64,000 nt of DNA from contig CM069876.1 of the NCBI GenBank assembly GCA_036172665.1, positions 42,377,001-42,441,000 of the forward strand, written 5' to 3'. Within the stretch, counting starts at the first letter, position 1, and the number at the start of each line of letters is the position of its first letter. Origin of the DNA: Prosopocoilus inquinatus (lineage: Eukaryota > Arthropoda > Insecta > Coleoptera > Lucanidae). The translations under genes were made by a program, and so were the position numbers. Under the pieces are notes generated by a model. The model did no database searches. It saw nothing but the letters and a program-made list of their open reading frames with translations, and was not told where the DNA came from. Shown here piece after piece: positions 11,011-21,559 of this stretch.

Positions 11011-11450
11011 TATGTAAACTTTAATTTAAAAAAGTCAGAACTTACGGAGAACATCGGCAGAACCGCAAAGCACCAAGAAACGAGCAAAATATAAACAAAA
11101 TAGAACACCAAGAGAGCGATCAAACGACTCAGAAACCATAATTTTTGTTGACAAACATCAACGACAACCTGGAGCTTTAAAAATAAGTAAAAGCAAGTTG
11201 AAGATGTGTGTTGATTTTTTAATTGTTTGAAGAGGATGAAACCTTCATGGTTATGTATCTTGATTGACTGATTATAAGTTACATTCAGAAAATTGCGTAA
11301 CGAGAGTGTGTTTAGCAGCATTAAACCAATCTGAAATACATAATGTTGCATACAGCTCTCACAATCACTCAGAAGTAGAGATGGGAGATTATAAAAAAAA
11401 AAACAATAGACCTTTAGACAACTTATACTTATACTATTGATATCCCACAC
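11011..11450 (-). other. Unassigned; contains most of a 186-codon minus-strand ORF
   Basis: An open frame runs on the minus strand from about 11,534 to 10,974. Its upstream start is TTG; the first ATG leaves about 125 codons. The peptide is rich in Phe, Leu, Cys and Ser and ends inside the MITE at 10843-11010. No family is recognised. Termination inside a transposon and overlap with a hAT-like end at 11,451 make a conserved protein unlikely. Confidence 0.3.
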
Positions 11451-11530
11451 CAGGGGTTCCCAAATGGGTCGATGTCGAAATCGCCCGGAAAATTCTGTCG
11501 CGCGAAAACAGACAGATGTTTTCCGAAGCG
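11451..11530 (+). mobile_element. Solitary hAT-like terminus
   Basis: CCAGGGGTTCCCAAATGGG at about 11451-11469 followed by GTCGATG matches the CAGGGGTTCTCAA-type ends of hAT elements. The same motif begins the A-rich block at 22,796, and its complement closes the one ending near 45,962. No inverted partner is seen within a few kb. Confidence 0.45.
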
Positions 11531-12435
11531 TCAAGAGGCTCTAACGCATGTAAGACTAATTCGTTAAGCATTAGATCACCACAATATAAATAATAATTGG
11601 TTAAAGACATCCAGTCTTCAAAGCAAAAGAACCGATCTTTTCAAAGTCGAATCTGAATCGCGAGTCATACCTAGAATTACAACTTTGATTTGTCACGAAA
11701 AAAACTATAATGGAATATGACGAATATGGCGATGTATATTTATTTACTTTTTTTAACCTTGCAAGAAACTAAAAATATAGAATTCCTCAAGGATGCCATT
11801 CTTTTTTAGTTTAAGATTCGAAAGAAATACATAATACCGCTAATATCTTCTACTTCTTTCGCATTCGTGGAAGATCGTAGCGTATTTGTAAAATAATTTG
11901 TGTAAACATTGATCAGATCATACCCTTGACATGAACAGAGTTAGTGCGTTGTACAGTTAGAATCGATAGCGAAAGAAATAATGCAAGGCGGTATTATTTT
12001 TCGAAGAAATTCTGTAAATACGGCTTACCAGTGAGAAGAATGTCAATGTCAATGTCAACATACCTGAAACAAAAACATAAAATCAGCATTTTATTGGACA
12101 ATGTATTTATGCAACGTGTGTTGCACTGAGAGGGCCTCTCTCTTCATTGATTAGTTTAAAAAAAAATGCAGTTTTGTTGAAGCGATCATACATTGTTTCG
12201 TTTAAATTTGGAAAAAAGGTGTGGTCAAAACAGAAACGGCTAGATTGTTAAATAAAGTTAGAGTTTCCAACTCAAAATGAAACCTATTATACTGCACGTA
12301 CCATCTCACATATTTTTATTTTTTTTTGTAAGAGTAGTAGTACCAACAGAACTCTTCTTTTCTTTTCGCAATTGCCCTGGCTAATTGAAAATCTGGTCGA
12401 TTTGTTAATAGTTCAGTAAATTAGGAGACATATCA
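11531..12435. other. Unassigned AT-rich DNA
   Basis: No gene is recognised. A short (ATGTCA)n run lies at about 12,037-12,060. Confidence 0.55.
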
Positions 12436-12840
12436 GGGTTCCCACCCACCGGAGAAATCTCAAAAATCGGGAAAAGTCTGGAAATTTGTTTTTTTTTTTA
12501 ATGGAAAAGTCAGTAAAATTAATTGAAGAACTGGTCATTTGTATACAAATTTGTTTTCTAAAAGCAGATTAAAATGGAAAATTGTTTAGAATACTAAAAA
12601 AAAAAATATTAAACCTGCTTAATCTAAGTGAATTGAATTGCGACGTTTTTAACAAGAAAAAATCATGAGATCCTCAATATAGGCAACCACACAAACAACT
12701 GTATTAATTGGGTTGCCTGCACTATTGGTCGTATTCACAAAGCAACAAAAAACAAATACTTTTTCACATTTGTAATGTTTACGCCACTGAAAGTAGGCAC
12801 GCAACCTACTTGGGATTACATGGAGAACAGAATTTGAATT
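12436..12840 (+). repeat. Dispersed repeat, copy 1 (CCCACCCACCGG end)
   Basis: It begins CAGGGTTCCCACCCACCGG and continues into GGGAAAAGTCTGG. About 250 bp in, a GGCAACC...GGTTGCC inverted pair occurs (12,682-12,718). The same two features recur at 49,080-49,615 with the CCACTCACCGGG end inverted. Such CCCACC...GGGAAA ends are frequent in insect repeats, but the class is not determined. Confidence 0.5.
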
Positions 12841-13650
12841 GTGTTGGTATTTACTGTAAAATAAATAATTATGCTGGTCAGATTTATATCTAATTGGTGG
12901 AATATATATCCTGATGGATGATCACTAAAACTTCTTTCTTAGATTACGGTTAGAGTGTTTCGTGAACGATCATGTGCGCCTTGCAATGGCGCACCCGGTA
13001 TATTGCTGGTGAAATAATTTCAATCCATCAATTAAATAATGAACAAGTCTTAGTTACGAATACTTTAATAAAAACTAAACACTGAAGAGTACAGAAGTAA
13101 AATTATAACGAAACGTTAGTGACCTACATGCCCAAATACTAACATTGAATTTGGATACGGAGAAAGCAAAAAAAAATGCTAAATGGAATCAATATAATAA
13201 GAACGTTAAAGATAAAATAATATTAAAAAAAATGTGCGGGTGTCTTTTCGAAACGAAATAAGAAAAAACAAAATTGCGTGAAAAATAGTAATACAAAAGA
13301 GAAAGAAGAATGGGGACATTTCGTGTAATCGTAAGATTCAACAGAGAAAACTATTTACAAAAACAGAAATCTGAGTCAGAAAAATGGAAAACATCCAACA
13401 CTACATCTAGCGTAGCGATCTTTAGATAATATTAAAGCAGTTATTATTCAAATTACTGTCTACTTTAAGGTAATAACCAGCAGAAAGAAGAAGCTAGAAG
13501 AAGAAATACGTTGGTTGGCCATACAATGTACGCTATGGATTGGTCCTTGTACTGCCTGACTCATTAGCATTCGTACCGTGCCATCATAGCAGCCCTCGAA
13601 ATATCCTAAGCCTGGTAATGAGGAATTGGGGTTGATCAATGTGTTTCTTC
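12841..13650. other. Unassigned AT-rich DNA with a small hairpin
   Basis: A perfect 7-bp hairpin, GTGCGCC with loop TTGCAAT and GGCGCAC, lies at about 12,972-12,992. Otherwise A-rich with no gene recognised. Confidence 0.5.
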
Positions 13651-13960
13651 TTTTTTTTGCAAATCTTTGTGCTCTGAGAACGGCATTAAAGCATTAACTT
13701 TTCTCTTTTACTTGCTCAATTCCTTTCAAGTCTTCAGATTTACTGCTGGTATTTTCATCTCTCCCCTTTTTCCAATTCTTTTAGTCCTCCAGTCTTTTCC
13801 TTCCTTGATCTTCCTCAGTTTCTCTTCCTTTCTCTATCTGCCTACCATATTTTTTTAGATATCATTGCCCTCCAACATGATTGCCTTTTCTGTCTGTATT
13901 TTTATTATTATCCTGTCTTTTGTAACTTATGTATTTGCTGTTTAGTTAAAGGGTTTCTTC
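13651..13960. repeat. Pyrimidine-rich block
   Basis: T/C-rich DNA similar in texture to 6.1-7.4 and 59-61 kb. The plus-strand ORF at 13667-13858 is a hydrophobic by-product. Possibly a worn antisense LINE fragment; no motif is identified. Confidence 0.4.
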
Positions 13961-14440
13961 TAACGTATTTCAATACGTTCCTCTATTGGTCAAGCTCCCT
14001 GATTGCTGTAGCCGAAACATGTTGGCCATAAATAATTAATTAAATATTTTAAACTCGTTATCGTTCGATGTTTTAGTGACGACAAATTTTAAAAGCTCTT
14101 ATGTAATAATTTTGTTACTAATGTCAAATGCACTAACTGGAGTTTGAAGCTCCCCGACAATAGCTATTGTAGTAGCCGAAACATGTTGGTCATAAACAAT
14201 AGGTTTGTTCCTACACAGTTCTGGATCAGTTCGGAACCGTACTACTCATGCGTTCTTGCTAATAGTGTGTACTTGGAACACTACAATTCCGAAGTGATTT
14301 AGTACTGTGCAGGAACAAACCTAATTAATTAAATGCCTTGCACTCACCGTCTTTCAATCTTGCGGTGACCTTGACATATTCTAAAAACTTTAACGTTCTA
14401 ACTTTGGTTACCAATATCAAATGAGGCAACTAGAGTTTCA
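13961..14440 (+). repeat. Two tandem units of about 155 bp, the second split by a MITE
   Basis: Unit A is about 13991-14145. Unit B runs from 14146 to about 14440 with a 122-bp insertion removed. Shared blocks: AAGCTCCC at the start, TAGCCGAAACATGTTGG, ATAA(A/C)(T/C)AATTAATTAAAT, TTACTAATGTCAAATG (TTACCAATATCAAATG in B) and AACT(G)GAGTTT. The GTAGCCGAAACATGTTGG core resembles the CTGAnGA...GAAAC repeats associated with Penelope-type elements and hammerhead motifs. A hairpin AACGTATT-TC-AATACGTT precedes unit A. Confidence 0.75.
14201..14322. mobile_element. 122-bp MITE with AAT duplication and preserved empty site
   Basis: Nearly perfect inverted repeats of about 40 bp start with AGGTTTGTTCCTACACAGT (14201) and, complemented, AGGTTTGTTCCTGCACAGT. 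AAT is duplicated at 14198-14200 and 14323-14325. Removing the element plus one AAT restores the exact alignment with the neighbouring tandem unit A (ATAAATAATTAATTAAAT). The two arms fill most of the element, so it folds as a single hairpin. Ends and 3-bp duplication are Harbinger-like, although AAT is not the usual TWA target. Confidence 0.9.
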
Positions 14441-15532
14441 TTCTGCATAGTTTCCACGTTTTAGTTTCTTTGTTGTATTTCTTGAGCTATTTATTGCTAT
14501 TGCATTTACCCTCCCATCCCCTTCATTTGACCTCAATAATGTATTCTTCGATGACTTCCATCCACAGTATCATTACAGTCTTTTACTTTTGGTTTTCCTC
14601 TTATATCAAATAAGTTTCCAAATGAAAGTTATCAAATGACTTACTTTTTTAACTCACGACTTGATATTTTTGAAACTGGAAAATGATGAAAGGGACAAAC
14701 CAAAAGGAAGAAACAGTAACTTCATCATTTTGACTGAATATTCGTTCTTTCTTTTATGCTCTTTACTAAGTTTTTCTTTGATGCTATGAAGAGGGGACCT
14801 GAACTATTTGTTTGATTGATTTTCTTCTATTCTCAGATTTACTCGATTTTTCCCTAATTACTTGAGCCTTATTTCACCACACGAGTGTCTGAAGCCAGGC
14901 GAAGCTATCTTAGTACTACTATTTTTCCTAGAGACTTAACAAATGTTAAAATAACACTTCCTCTTCTTCCTTAGAATGCACTAGGATGAGATGAATCAAA
15001 ATTCCAAATATTTCGTCCAATGTGAAGACTTTTCGTAAGATGACTGAAAAAAAATTCTTTCTACGAGCTATCATCGATTTCAAAGGTTGACTTCTCAATT
15101 TCTTGTAAGGTTTGTTCATAAATGATTTGCTTCTAAGGAACTGGAAACTGAAGGAACACTTTTAGTTTAAACCAGCAAAAGTAATACCAGCTGCGGTTTC
15201 TACAAGAGCACACCTTTCGTTCTAGCAAATTAATCCCAAAATCGATTCATCATCCATCTCATTATTACTTGCAAACCTGGAAACAGGAAACCCAAAAAGC
15301 AAGCAAAAACTCGCGCATTTCACTCATCCACTCACTTTCAGAAATGTGATCTACAGAATGTTCGCTCTCCACAATGAATCATCACCGTCACAGAACAAAT
15401 ACAAATAAATCACAATAAACTGAACGTGTTTCGTTGATTGGAACAGAAAAACGCGTGTGAGTAATGAATGACAATCAGAGCACAAAACGTGTCGCCTTTT
15501 TTTCTCTTGTTCTTCGTATTTTTCTTATTCCT
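14441..15532. other. Unassigned DNA
   Basis: Mixed AT-rich sequence with no repeat, splice-flanked exon or ORF of interest. Confidence 0.5.
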
Positions 15533-15767
15533 CAGGGGCGTACCTAGAATAAAAGTATCAGAGTGATACAAATCGAATACTATAAGCGTCGCGCTTATTG
15601 TATTTTAAAGTGAAAGTACCTCCGACCAGGTTCTAAAGGAAATCGGAGCACATGCACCGCCGAAATGACGCTTTAATTACCTCATTTCATGCACATGTTA
15701 CGATTAAATTTATTTCCCCGGCAAAAAGCGATTACAGACGGAAATTATTGCGATTTTTTATCGGAAC
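15533..15767 (+). mobile_element. Possible solitary transposon end
   Basis: CAGGGGCGTACCTAGAA at 15533 resembles the CAGGGGCGTA-type ends of insect DNA transposons. A matching inverted end was not found. The following sequence is unassigned. Confidence 0.3.
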
Positions 15768-15803
15768 ATAATCATAATCATAATCACAATCACAATCACA
15801 ACC
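15768..15803. repeat. (AATCAT/AATCAC)n microsatellite
   Basis: Six or so 6-bp units, ATAATC then ACAATC, ending in ACAACCAG. Confidence 0.8.
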
Positions 15804-16463
15804 AGTGCTCTCTCTGATCTGATAATTTATAAAGATCATGTTTTTAATAGTCACAAAACAACAATAATTATGAATTAGTTATCTTACGTAGATATAATTA
15901 TAATTAAATTTCATTTGCACTAGTAGGTAATAAATAAAAGATAATAACATAAATTATCATGTGGAACTGTCGCATAATGCAAAAGGTAATAGGTAATTCT
16001 CTCAGCTTCGTCGCTTCAGGGTGAATAGAAGTAATAATTAAACAAATTTGGGAACGTGAGCGTCTCCCCATTAAATAAACAATTGGGCACGGTTACAAAA
16101 TATTCCGATCATAATTATTACGCAAACGTCCGATATTCAGGTGAAAGTGAGTTCGCCGATCGGTTCTTGCAAGTCGGACGCGAATTTTAAATATATTCTT
16201 ATCTCTCGGTGTTTGTCTTGATGCAATCTTGATTTTTTTTATGCGGGCAATTTCAAATTAGTTTAAATACGTAGGTTGGTAAATAAGTTTTGTCATAACT
16301 GCACAAGGTACATATTTAGAAGCGTTGGAAAGCAAAACTTATCGTAAACTGAGAGTATCAAGAAAACCTTTGGATAGAAAGTTAAACAGTTTCCATAATT
16401 GCTAGTACCCCACGTGACCAGACCAAGTTCTGCCTGATACACAGATAACAATGCGTATAACTA
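15804..16463. other. Unassigned mixed DNA
   Basis: A relatively complex stretch at 16,020-16,250 shows no ORF or repeat. It may be conserved non-coding sequence, but nothing in it proves that. Confidence 0.45.
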
Positions 16464-16745
16464 GGACAGGGGTAGGCGAGTGGCACAGCGGTTAGCCTAG
16501 CCGACTTTTAAAGTCCTGTCATTCGTCGGCGTGTGCTCGAATCCCTCCAGGACCATGAATGATTGTGTTGTCCGGATTGTGACCCAGCTTTATCAAACAA
16601 AATAAATTGTCTGGAATGGTGATGCCATAAGACAATAATGAATGTGCAGGTTGCTGTGTAAAGCAAGGATTACTAGGATGACATTAAACAGCGTCGCAGT
16701 AAGGGTGGCGCTGAGGGAGCGACGGCCGCAGGCATATTAAACAGA
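16464..16745 (+). mobile_element. tRNA-derived SINE
   Basis: The head has an RNA polymerase III A box (GTGGCACAGCGGTTAG, 16480-16495) and, 52 bp on, a B box (GTGCTCGAATCCC, 16533-16545). That is the spacing and order of a tRNA gene, but the arms do not fold as a functional tRNA. A tRNA-unrelated body follows, and a GC-rich tail (GGTGGCGCTGAGGGAGCGACG) ends near 16,745. Internal pol III promoters drive SINE transcription; the partner LINE cannot be named from the tail. Confidence 0.8.
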
Positions 16746-17065
16746 GGGGTGCATTTTATCAATCATATTTTTATATTTTACATAATTGATTTCGTTGAAT
16801 AAATGTGCTCTGATAATAATTTGTGATGTATGACATATTTTTTTTTTGAGGTTTTAGATTAGATAATTGGCCCCAGCTGCAAAATTTCCTTACTCCGGCA
16901 CTGGCATTAAATGCAGTTACAAAAGCGTTAATCAAAGAAAATTTTATCCGGTAATTGGTTTGGTCGTAGGTCACGTGGTTTAATGAATGACAAAACTAAT
17001 GGAACAAATCGACGAAGAAGGATAGACGTGACAAAGAAGGAGGAAAAAAAGTAGTGGAAAGAGTA
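16746..17065. other. Unassigned DNA
   Basis: AT-rich and includes a T-run near 16,843. Minus-strand ORFs (16771-16974, 16980-17243) are chance frames; the second is antisense to the LINE relic that follows. Confidence 0.5.
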
Positions 17066-17175
17066 GCGTGGAATATAGGAACCCTAAATCAAGAAGGAAA
17101 ACTAGAGAGCAAAGCCAAAATGAAATGTATAATATAGAAAAAAAAGTATAATATAGAAATATCAAGTGTTGAATT
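17066..17175 (+). pseudogene. LINE endonuclease relic (APE N-terminus)
   Basis: The frame starting at 17066 reads AWNIGTLNQEGKLES, then a Lys-rich stretch, a stop and KYNIEISSVE. This follows the opening of AP-endonuclease domains in RTE/CR1-like LINEs (WNVRTL...GKL...YxxDIxxxxE), a region that carries the first catalytic-pocket residues. An in-frame stop and loss of the downstream domain show it is dead. It lies 0.7 kb upstream of the tandem array at 17.8-19.6 kb, on the same strand as that array's purine-rich strand. Confidence 0.65.
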
Positions 17176-17790
17176 GAAAAGTTCATCGAGTAGCCTTTGA
17201 ATATTTTATAACACTGTAAAGCAGGTCTTTTATAAAATGTCACTTTAGATTATGTCACGTTCGATTACAAGCAAAAATATCAATTCTGTATCTTTTTCGC
17301 TCCATCTTCTTTTGTCAAAAAATCTACATCAACTTGATAAACTTTGGCAATTGAACAATTATTATTAGGAATAAATGGAGGAAGGTGGAAGCATTAAATA
17401 AACATAAATTATAGCATGTAATGCGCTGATAACATGAAATCTTGTAGTAAAGAAACATTTCATAGCACACTGAATAATAATATAATGAATACATAATGAT
17501 TGAAATCCACTCTTGTCCGATGAAGATCGTAAGAAAATAGTGAAACGTTGAGTCTAAAAACTATTTTCTTATAATGAATACAGTTCCAAAAAAAAATAGT
17601 ATCTATAGATCTCAATTCTTAGTTTGGTACTCACAACCGAAGACTTGAAAGTATAGTAAAGAAAGATAGCGGATAAAGAAATAAAAATGGAGAAATCTCG
17701 AGTTATAAATACGCAATAATTTAAACAAAACGTACCGTTTTTTTCTTGGGTAAGAAACAAGGTACAATAATAATTGAAAAAAAAAGCTAA
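17176..17790. other. Unassigned DNA with a hammerhead-like motif
   Basis: At 17,517-17,554 the plus strand has CCGATGA, an interrupted stem-like segment, GAAAC, a 5-base loop and GTC. This is the order of a hammerhead core with a two-pair helix III, but stem II is broken by substitutions. The rest of the interval is AT-rich and unassigned. Confidence 0.4.
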
Positions 17791-18660
17791 GTAGGTAACT
17801 CAGGAGCAGCATTGAAGAAGATTTTGGGCATTTCAAGTCGAGAAAACGAAGAACCGACACCGTTTTTAAAATGGGAATGTGGATTCAAAAGGTTGATCGA
17901 GAAGAGGATGAAGAACCTTGGAGATGAGGAGAGGGAAAAACAAAACCTCGGAATTTAAGATGATTTGACGTTGTAGGTTTGACCAAGTAGTCTTTCCAGG
18001 GATCAGTTTAAACATGCCCCATCAGCGAAGTAGCACAGGAATAAAAAAGTGACTCAGGAGGCTTGAGACCTTTGAAGTCGAGAAAATGAAGAATCAAAAC
18101 CGAGGATGGTTCGAGATGTAGGTCGAGACGGAGGAGGAAGTCAAATAAACTTCACAACAATAGTTGTGAAGAAAAAGGTAATAAAACGAGAAATAAGACC
18201 AGCCAGGAATGAAAAAAGTAGAACAAATCAGGGACAAAAAACGACCATTCCATTCATCTTATGGACCAAGGTCCTTCGAGGAATTTGACCATCCTCGATC
18301 AGCGAAGTCGAGTTCTTGGTCCTTCTGGAATTAAGAGGTGATTCAGGAACGGAAACTGAAGAAGGCTCGAAGCTGGACAGGAATAAAAAAGTAACTCAAG
18401 AGCAGCACTGAAGAGACCTGGGATCTTTGAAGTCAAGAAAATGAAGAACCGAAACCGAGGATGGAAGAAATGGAACGAGATGTGGGTCGAGAAGGAGGAG
18501 GAAGTCAAATAAACTTCACAATAATACATGGGAACAAAAAGGAAATAAAATGAGAAATAAGACCAGCCAGGAATGAAAAGTGTAGAACAAATCAGAGACT
18601 AAAAAAGACTATTCCATTAATTTTATGGGCTAAGCTTGATTTTGATCCTACTTGATTTAA
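17791..18660 (+). repeat. Long-unit part of a GA-rich tandem array
   Basis: Three related copies start with GTAACTCAGGAGCAGC-like sequence at about 17793, 18049 and 18391. The last two share TGAAGTC(G/A)AGAAAATGAAGAA (18,074 and 18,427), GGAGGAGGAAGTCAAATAAA and GACCAGCCAGGAATGAAAA, giving a period of roughly 350 bp. Purines dominate the plus strand. This passes into the 157-bp units downstream through shared GGAACGGAAACTG(A/C)AGAAG. Confidence 0.75.
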
Positions 18661-19560
18661 AAGGTAATCCAAGAACGGAAACTGCAGAAGATTCGAGGCT
18701 TGAAGGTGAGAATATCAAGAATCAAAACGCATGCAGGATGGGGAGGGATCCTACCCAATCCAAGCAAAATGCAGAGCAGGAAAAAGCGAAGTGTAGTTCT
18801 TGCTCCTTCTTAAATTAAAAGTTGATTCAGGAACGGAAACTGAAGAAGACTCGAAGCTTTGAGGATGAGAATATGAAGAACCCCCTAGCCAATCCAAGCA
18901 AAATGCAGGGCAGAAAAGAGCGAAGTAAAGTTCTTGCGCCTTCTTGAAATAAAAGGTGTTTCAGGAACGGAAACTGAAGAAGATTCAAAGCTTTGAGGGT
19001 GCGATTATGAAGAACCAAAATGCAGGATGGGAAGAGACCCTACTCAACCCAAGCAAAATGCAGGACAGGAAGGAGCGAAGTAAAGTGTTTTTGGTTCTTC
19101 TTGAATTAAAAGGTGATTTGGGAAGGGAAACTGAAGAAGACTCGAAGCTTTGAGGATGAGAATATGAAGAACCAAAATGCAGGACGGGATGTGACCCTAG
19201 CCAATCCAAGCAAAATGCAGGGTAGAAAAGAGCGAAGTAAAGTTCTTGCGCCTTCTTGAAATAAAAGGTATTCCAGGAACGGAAACTGAAGAAGACTCAA
19301 AGCTTTGAGGGTGCGATTATGAAAAACCAAAATGCAGGATGGGAAGAGACCCTATTCAACCCCAGCAAAATGCAGGACAGGAAGGAGCGAGGTAAAGTGT
19401 TTTTGGTTCTTCTTAAATTAAAAGGTGATTTGGGAAGGGAAACTGAAGAAGACTCGAAGCTTTGAGGGTGAGAATATGAAGAACCAAACTGAAGGATGGG
19501 ATGTGACCCCACCAAATCCAAGCAAAATGCAGGACAGAAAAGAACGGAGCGTGACATTCA
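18661..19560 (+). repeat. 157-bp tandem array with dimeric higher-order repeat
   Basis: Anchoring on GGAAACTGAAGAAGA, units begin at 18677, 18835, 18969, 19126, 19281 and 19438: spacings 158, 134, 157, 155, 157. From 18969 two variants alternate. The A type has CAGGAACGGAAAC; the B type has TTTGGGAAGGGAAAC and GTGTTTTTGGTTCTTC. A-A and B-B distances are both 312 bp. Minus-strand ORFs at 18827-19557 that look like a repeated protein are only translations of this array. Each unit holds AAGCAAAATGCAGG(A/G). Confidence 0.9.
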
Positions 19561-20970
19561 TGGAAGGGGACAAGAGATCTTTTCAGGGATTAATTTGATC
19601 CCCCCCAATTAGCAAATCAGAGATTTCCTGGTTTTACTAAGATTAGAATCATTCTTCTTAACAGATTAAAATAAAATGCGTTCTCGTAATTCTCTTAACC
19701 ACATTCTCTTATTTATTTATATCAATTTGCTTTCAACAATTAATCCTTAAGGTCACAGCGAAGGTTCTTGCAATTTCTTCTTGCGAAAGCAAATTTTCTG
19801 TCTGTTTACCAACGGCAACACACAAATGATTTTTTTAAAAGGCTCCCCAACTAATTAAATCCCGCATTCCATGCACGCATAACTCGACCGGACATAACTC
19901 GATGGCAATCAAGAGTCCGCCGTAGTTTCTTCAGCAACCTAACTTCTTCTTGCTTGTGCTCGTTAGAGCTTCCTTCGAGTGTGTTACTATCACCTGCGAG
20001 GATAAAAGAGGATAACGGCCTCCTGAATTGTGCGTTATTATTTGCATGCACGGGTCGTAATAGTTGTCTTCCCGTAAAGTAGTTAAATACAATGTTAATA
20101 TCTGCGTGTGATTCAAACTGACACGCAATTAATATTAAGTACTAATTAATGCGTTTGTAATTGCGATCGGGTGAAGATAAAAGAACAATTGGTATTTTAT
20201 AGGTGGTACTCTTGAGTAATGTTGCGCGTTCAATGAGGTTTATTGCTGTTTCTTTGTCGCAGGAGGAGTTGAAATTGAGTTCTCCTTCAAGAACTTATAC
20301 ACGTATTAAATAATGTCTGTTAAATTTTGTCAGAAATTATTACATGCCCGGTAATTTTTGGGGAAGGGTGTACAATGAAACTGCATGATTTATACTTAAT
20401 ATTTTCTAATTTAAGAATGGAAGACTTGGTTTTGGAAAAGCTTTATGGGGGTCGCCTCATTAGTATCACATGTATGGTCTTAAATTTTTGGTAGACAGTG
20501 TACAATCGAATAAATTATGCGCATTGATCTGCATACAACACTATTTATTCCTGGCGCTGGTCAATAACTTCTTTAAGTATGTCAAGACTACTGCAGTCAT
20601 AAAACTAGATTTTTTCAGGAGGAAAAAAAATACGGCGGATGCAACACGCTTCAGCGAATAGTAAACGCCGTAGACACAAATAATTATGCAAAATAATGGG
20701 ACTGCTTGTTTGCGGTTTCAAACATACATAGTGTACATAAACAGTGTTCCGATTGTGATCGAATTAATTTAGCCAGCACACTTGGGTTTACAACGGAGGA
20801 GAGCGTGTTTGCGGTTGAGTGTTTCTGATTAAGATTGAATTAAAATTAAGTTGAATTCTGAGAATACATTAGCAAGAAAACAATAATCCAAAAATAAAAA
20901 AAAAGAATCGAAAATAATACAATCGTTCAAGGTTAAGACACTTTTTTTAAAAAAAAAAAGCTCTAATATA
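19561..20970. other. Unassigned DNA downstream of the array
   Basis: AT-rich to mixed. A weak direct repeat (TTTTTGG...GTGTACAAT) occurs at about 20,357-20,383 and 20,487-20,513. No exon or element is recognised. Confidence 0.5.
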
Positions 20971-21227
20971 CACTCATGTTCAAAAAATCCTGGACGTTTG
21001 ATTTTTTGACCCTTTCGACTACAGCCGCAAAGTCTCAGAGTTTAATTACATAGTTACATTCTGCATTTTATCTTAAAAAAAAACAATGTATACTTAATTG
21101 AAATGTGTATCGCGTTTTTGTTAATTAATTTTCATTCATAACCAATCACGCCAATCATTTTTTATTATGATTTTATAAGTCGTACTCGTATAAAAGAAAT
21201 ATGGCCGAATTTTTTTGAACACGGGTG
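20971..21227. mobile_element. Tc1/mariner-like MITE (257 bp)
   Basis: The left end CACTCATGTTCAAAAAATCC and the complement of the right end CACCCGTGTTCAAAAAAATT form TIRs of about 28 bp. TA flanks both sides (20969-20970 and 21228-21229). The interior is non-coding. The CACnCnTGTTCAAAAAA-type end is typical of insect Tc1-related non-autonomous families. Confidence 0.85.
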
Positions 21228-21263
21228 TACTCGATTGAATCCTTTGATTCTTCTAACTTCAAG

Positions 21264-21559
21264 ACGAAACCTTGGCGTGCGGGCTTCGGGTTTTTCAAGA
21301 AGCATTAATTTCAGTTCTAGAAAAAAAAATGAGGTACTTTGACCAGGATTGTTTTGATTCGGAAGACCTTGCTTCGTGCGTTGAATTTACTAATTATCTC
21401 TTCAAGTTTGAGGACTTTGTACACCTGGAAGGTTCCACTTTAATAAACGGTTTTGAAATTATTCGAAAACAACACATGGATTTTCTGTGGGTATCTCGTG
21501 ATTTATTAATTAATACATACAATCGCGAGATGCTTGCAAAGTTAAATACAATTAAATAA
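21264..21559 (+). CDS. Candidate terminal coding exon, unknown product
   Basis: An open frame of about 98 codons ends at TAA 21557-21559. It can be entered from a pyrimidine-rich acceptor (CTTTGATTCTTCTAACTTCAAG, ending in AG at 21262-21263) and contains an internal ATG at 21329. The peptide has balanced, non-repetitive composition with alternating acidic, aromatic and hydrophobic residues (e.g. DSEDLASCVEFTNYLFKFED, then GFEIIRKQHMDFLWVSRDLL), unlike the biased ORFs elsewhere. No domain is recognised. AATAAA occurs near 21,862. It starts 37 bp after a MITE, so it could also be a transposon-derived fragment. No upstream exon has been identified. Confidence 0.35.

Noticed and set aside
10974..11534. 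186-codon minus-strand ORF
   Set aside because: It begins at TTG, crosses a hAT-like end and terminates inside a MITE; no domain is visible. Kept only as a description of the interval.
16464..16560. tRNA gene (A and B boxes)
   Set aside because: No cloverleaf pairing, and a non-tRNA body follows; it is the head of a SINE.
18827..19557. Series of similar minus-strand ORFs that look like a repeated protein family
   Set aside because: They are translations of the 157-bp tandem array; starts are often non-ATG and frames follow the DNA repeat, not a gene.
17791..19560. CRISPR-like direct repeats
   Set aside because: Units are contiguous and much too long, with no unique spacers, in clearly eukaryotic DNA.
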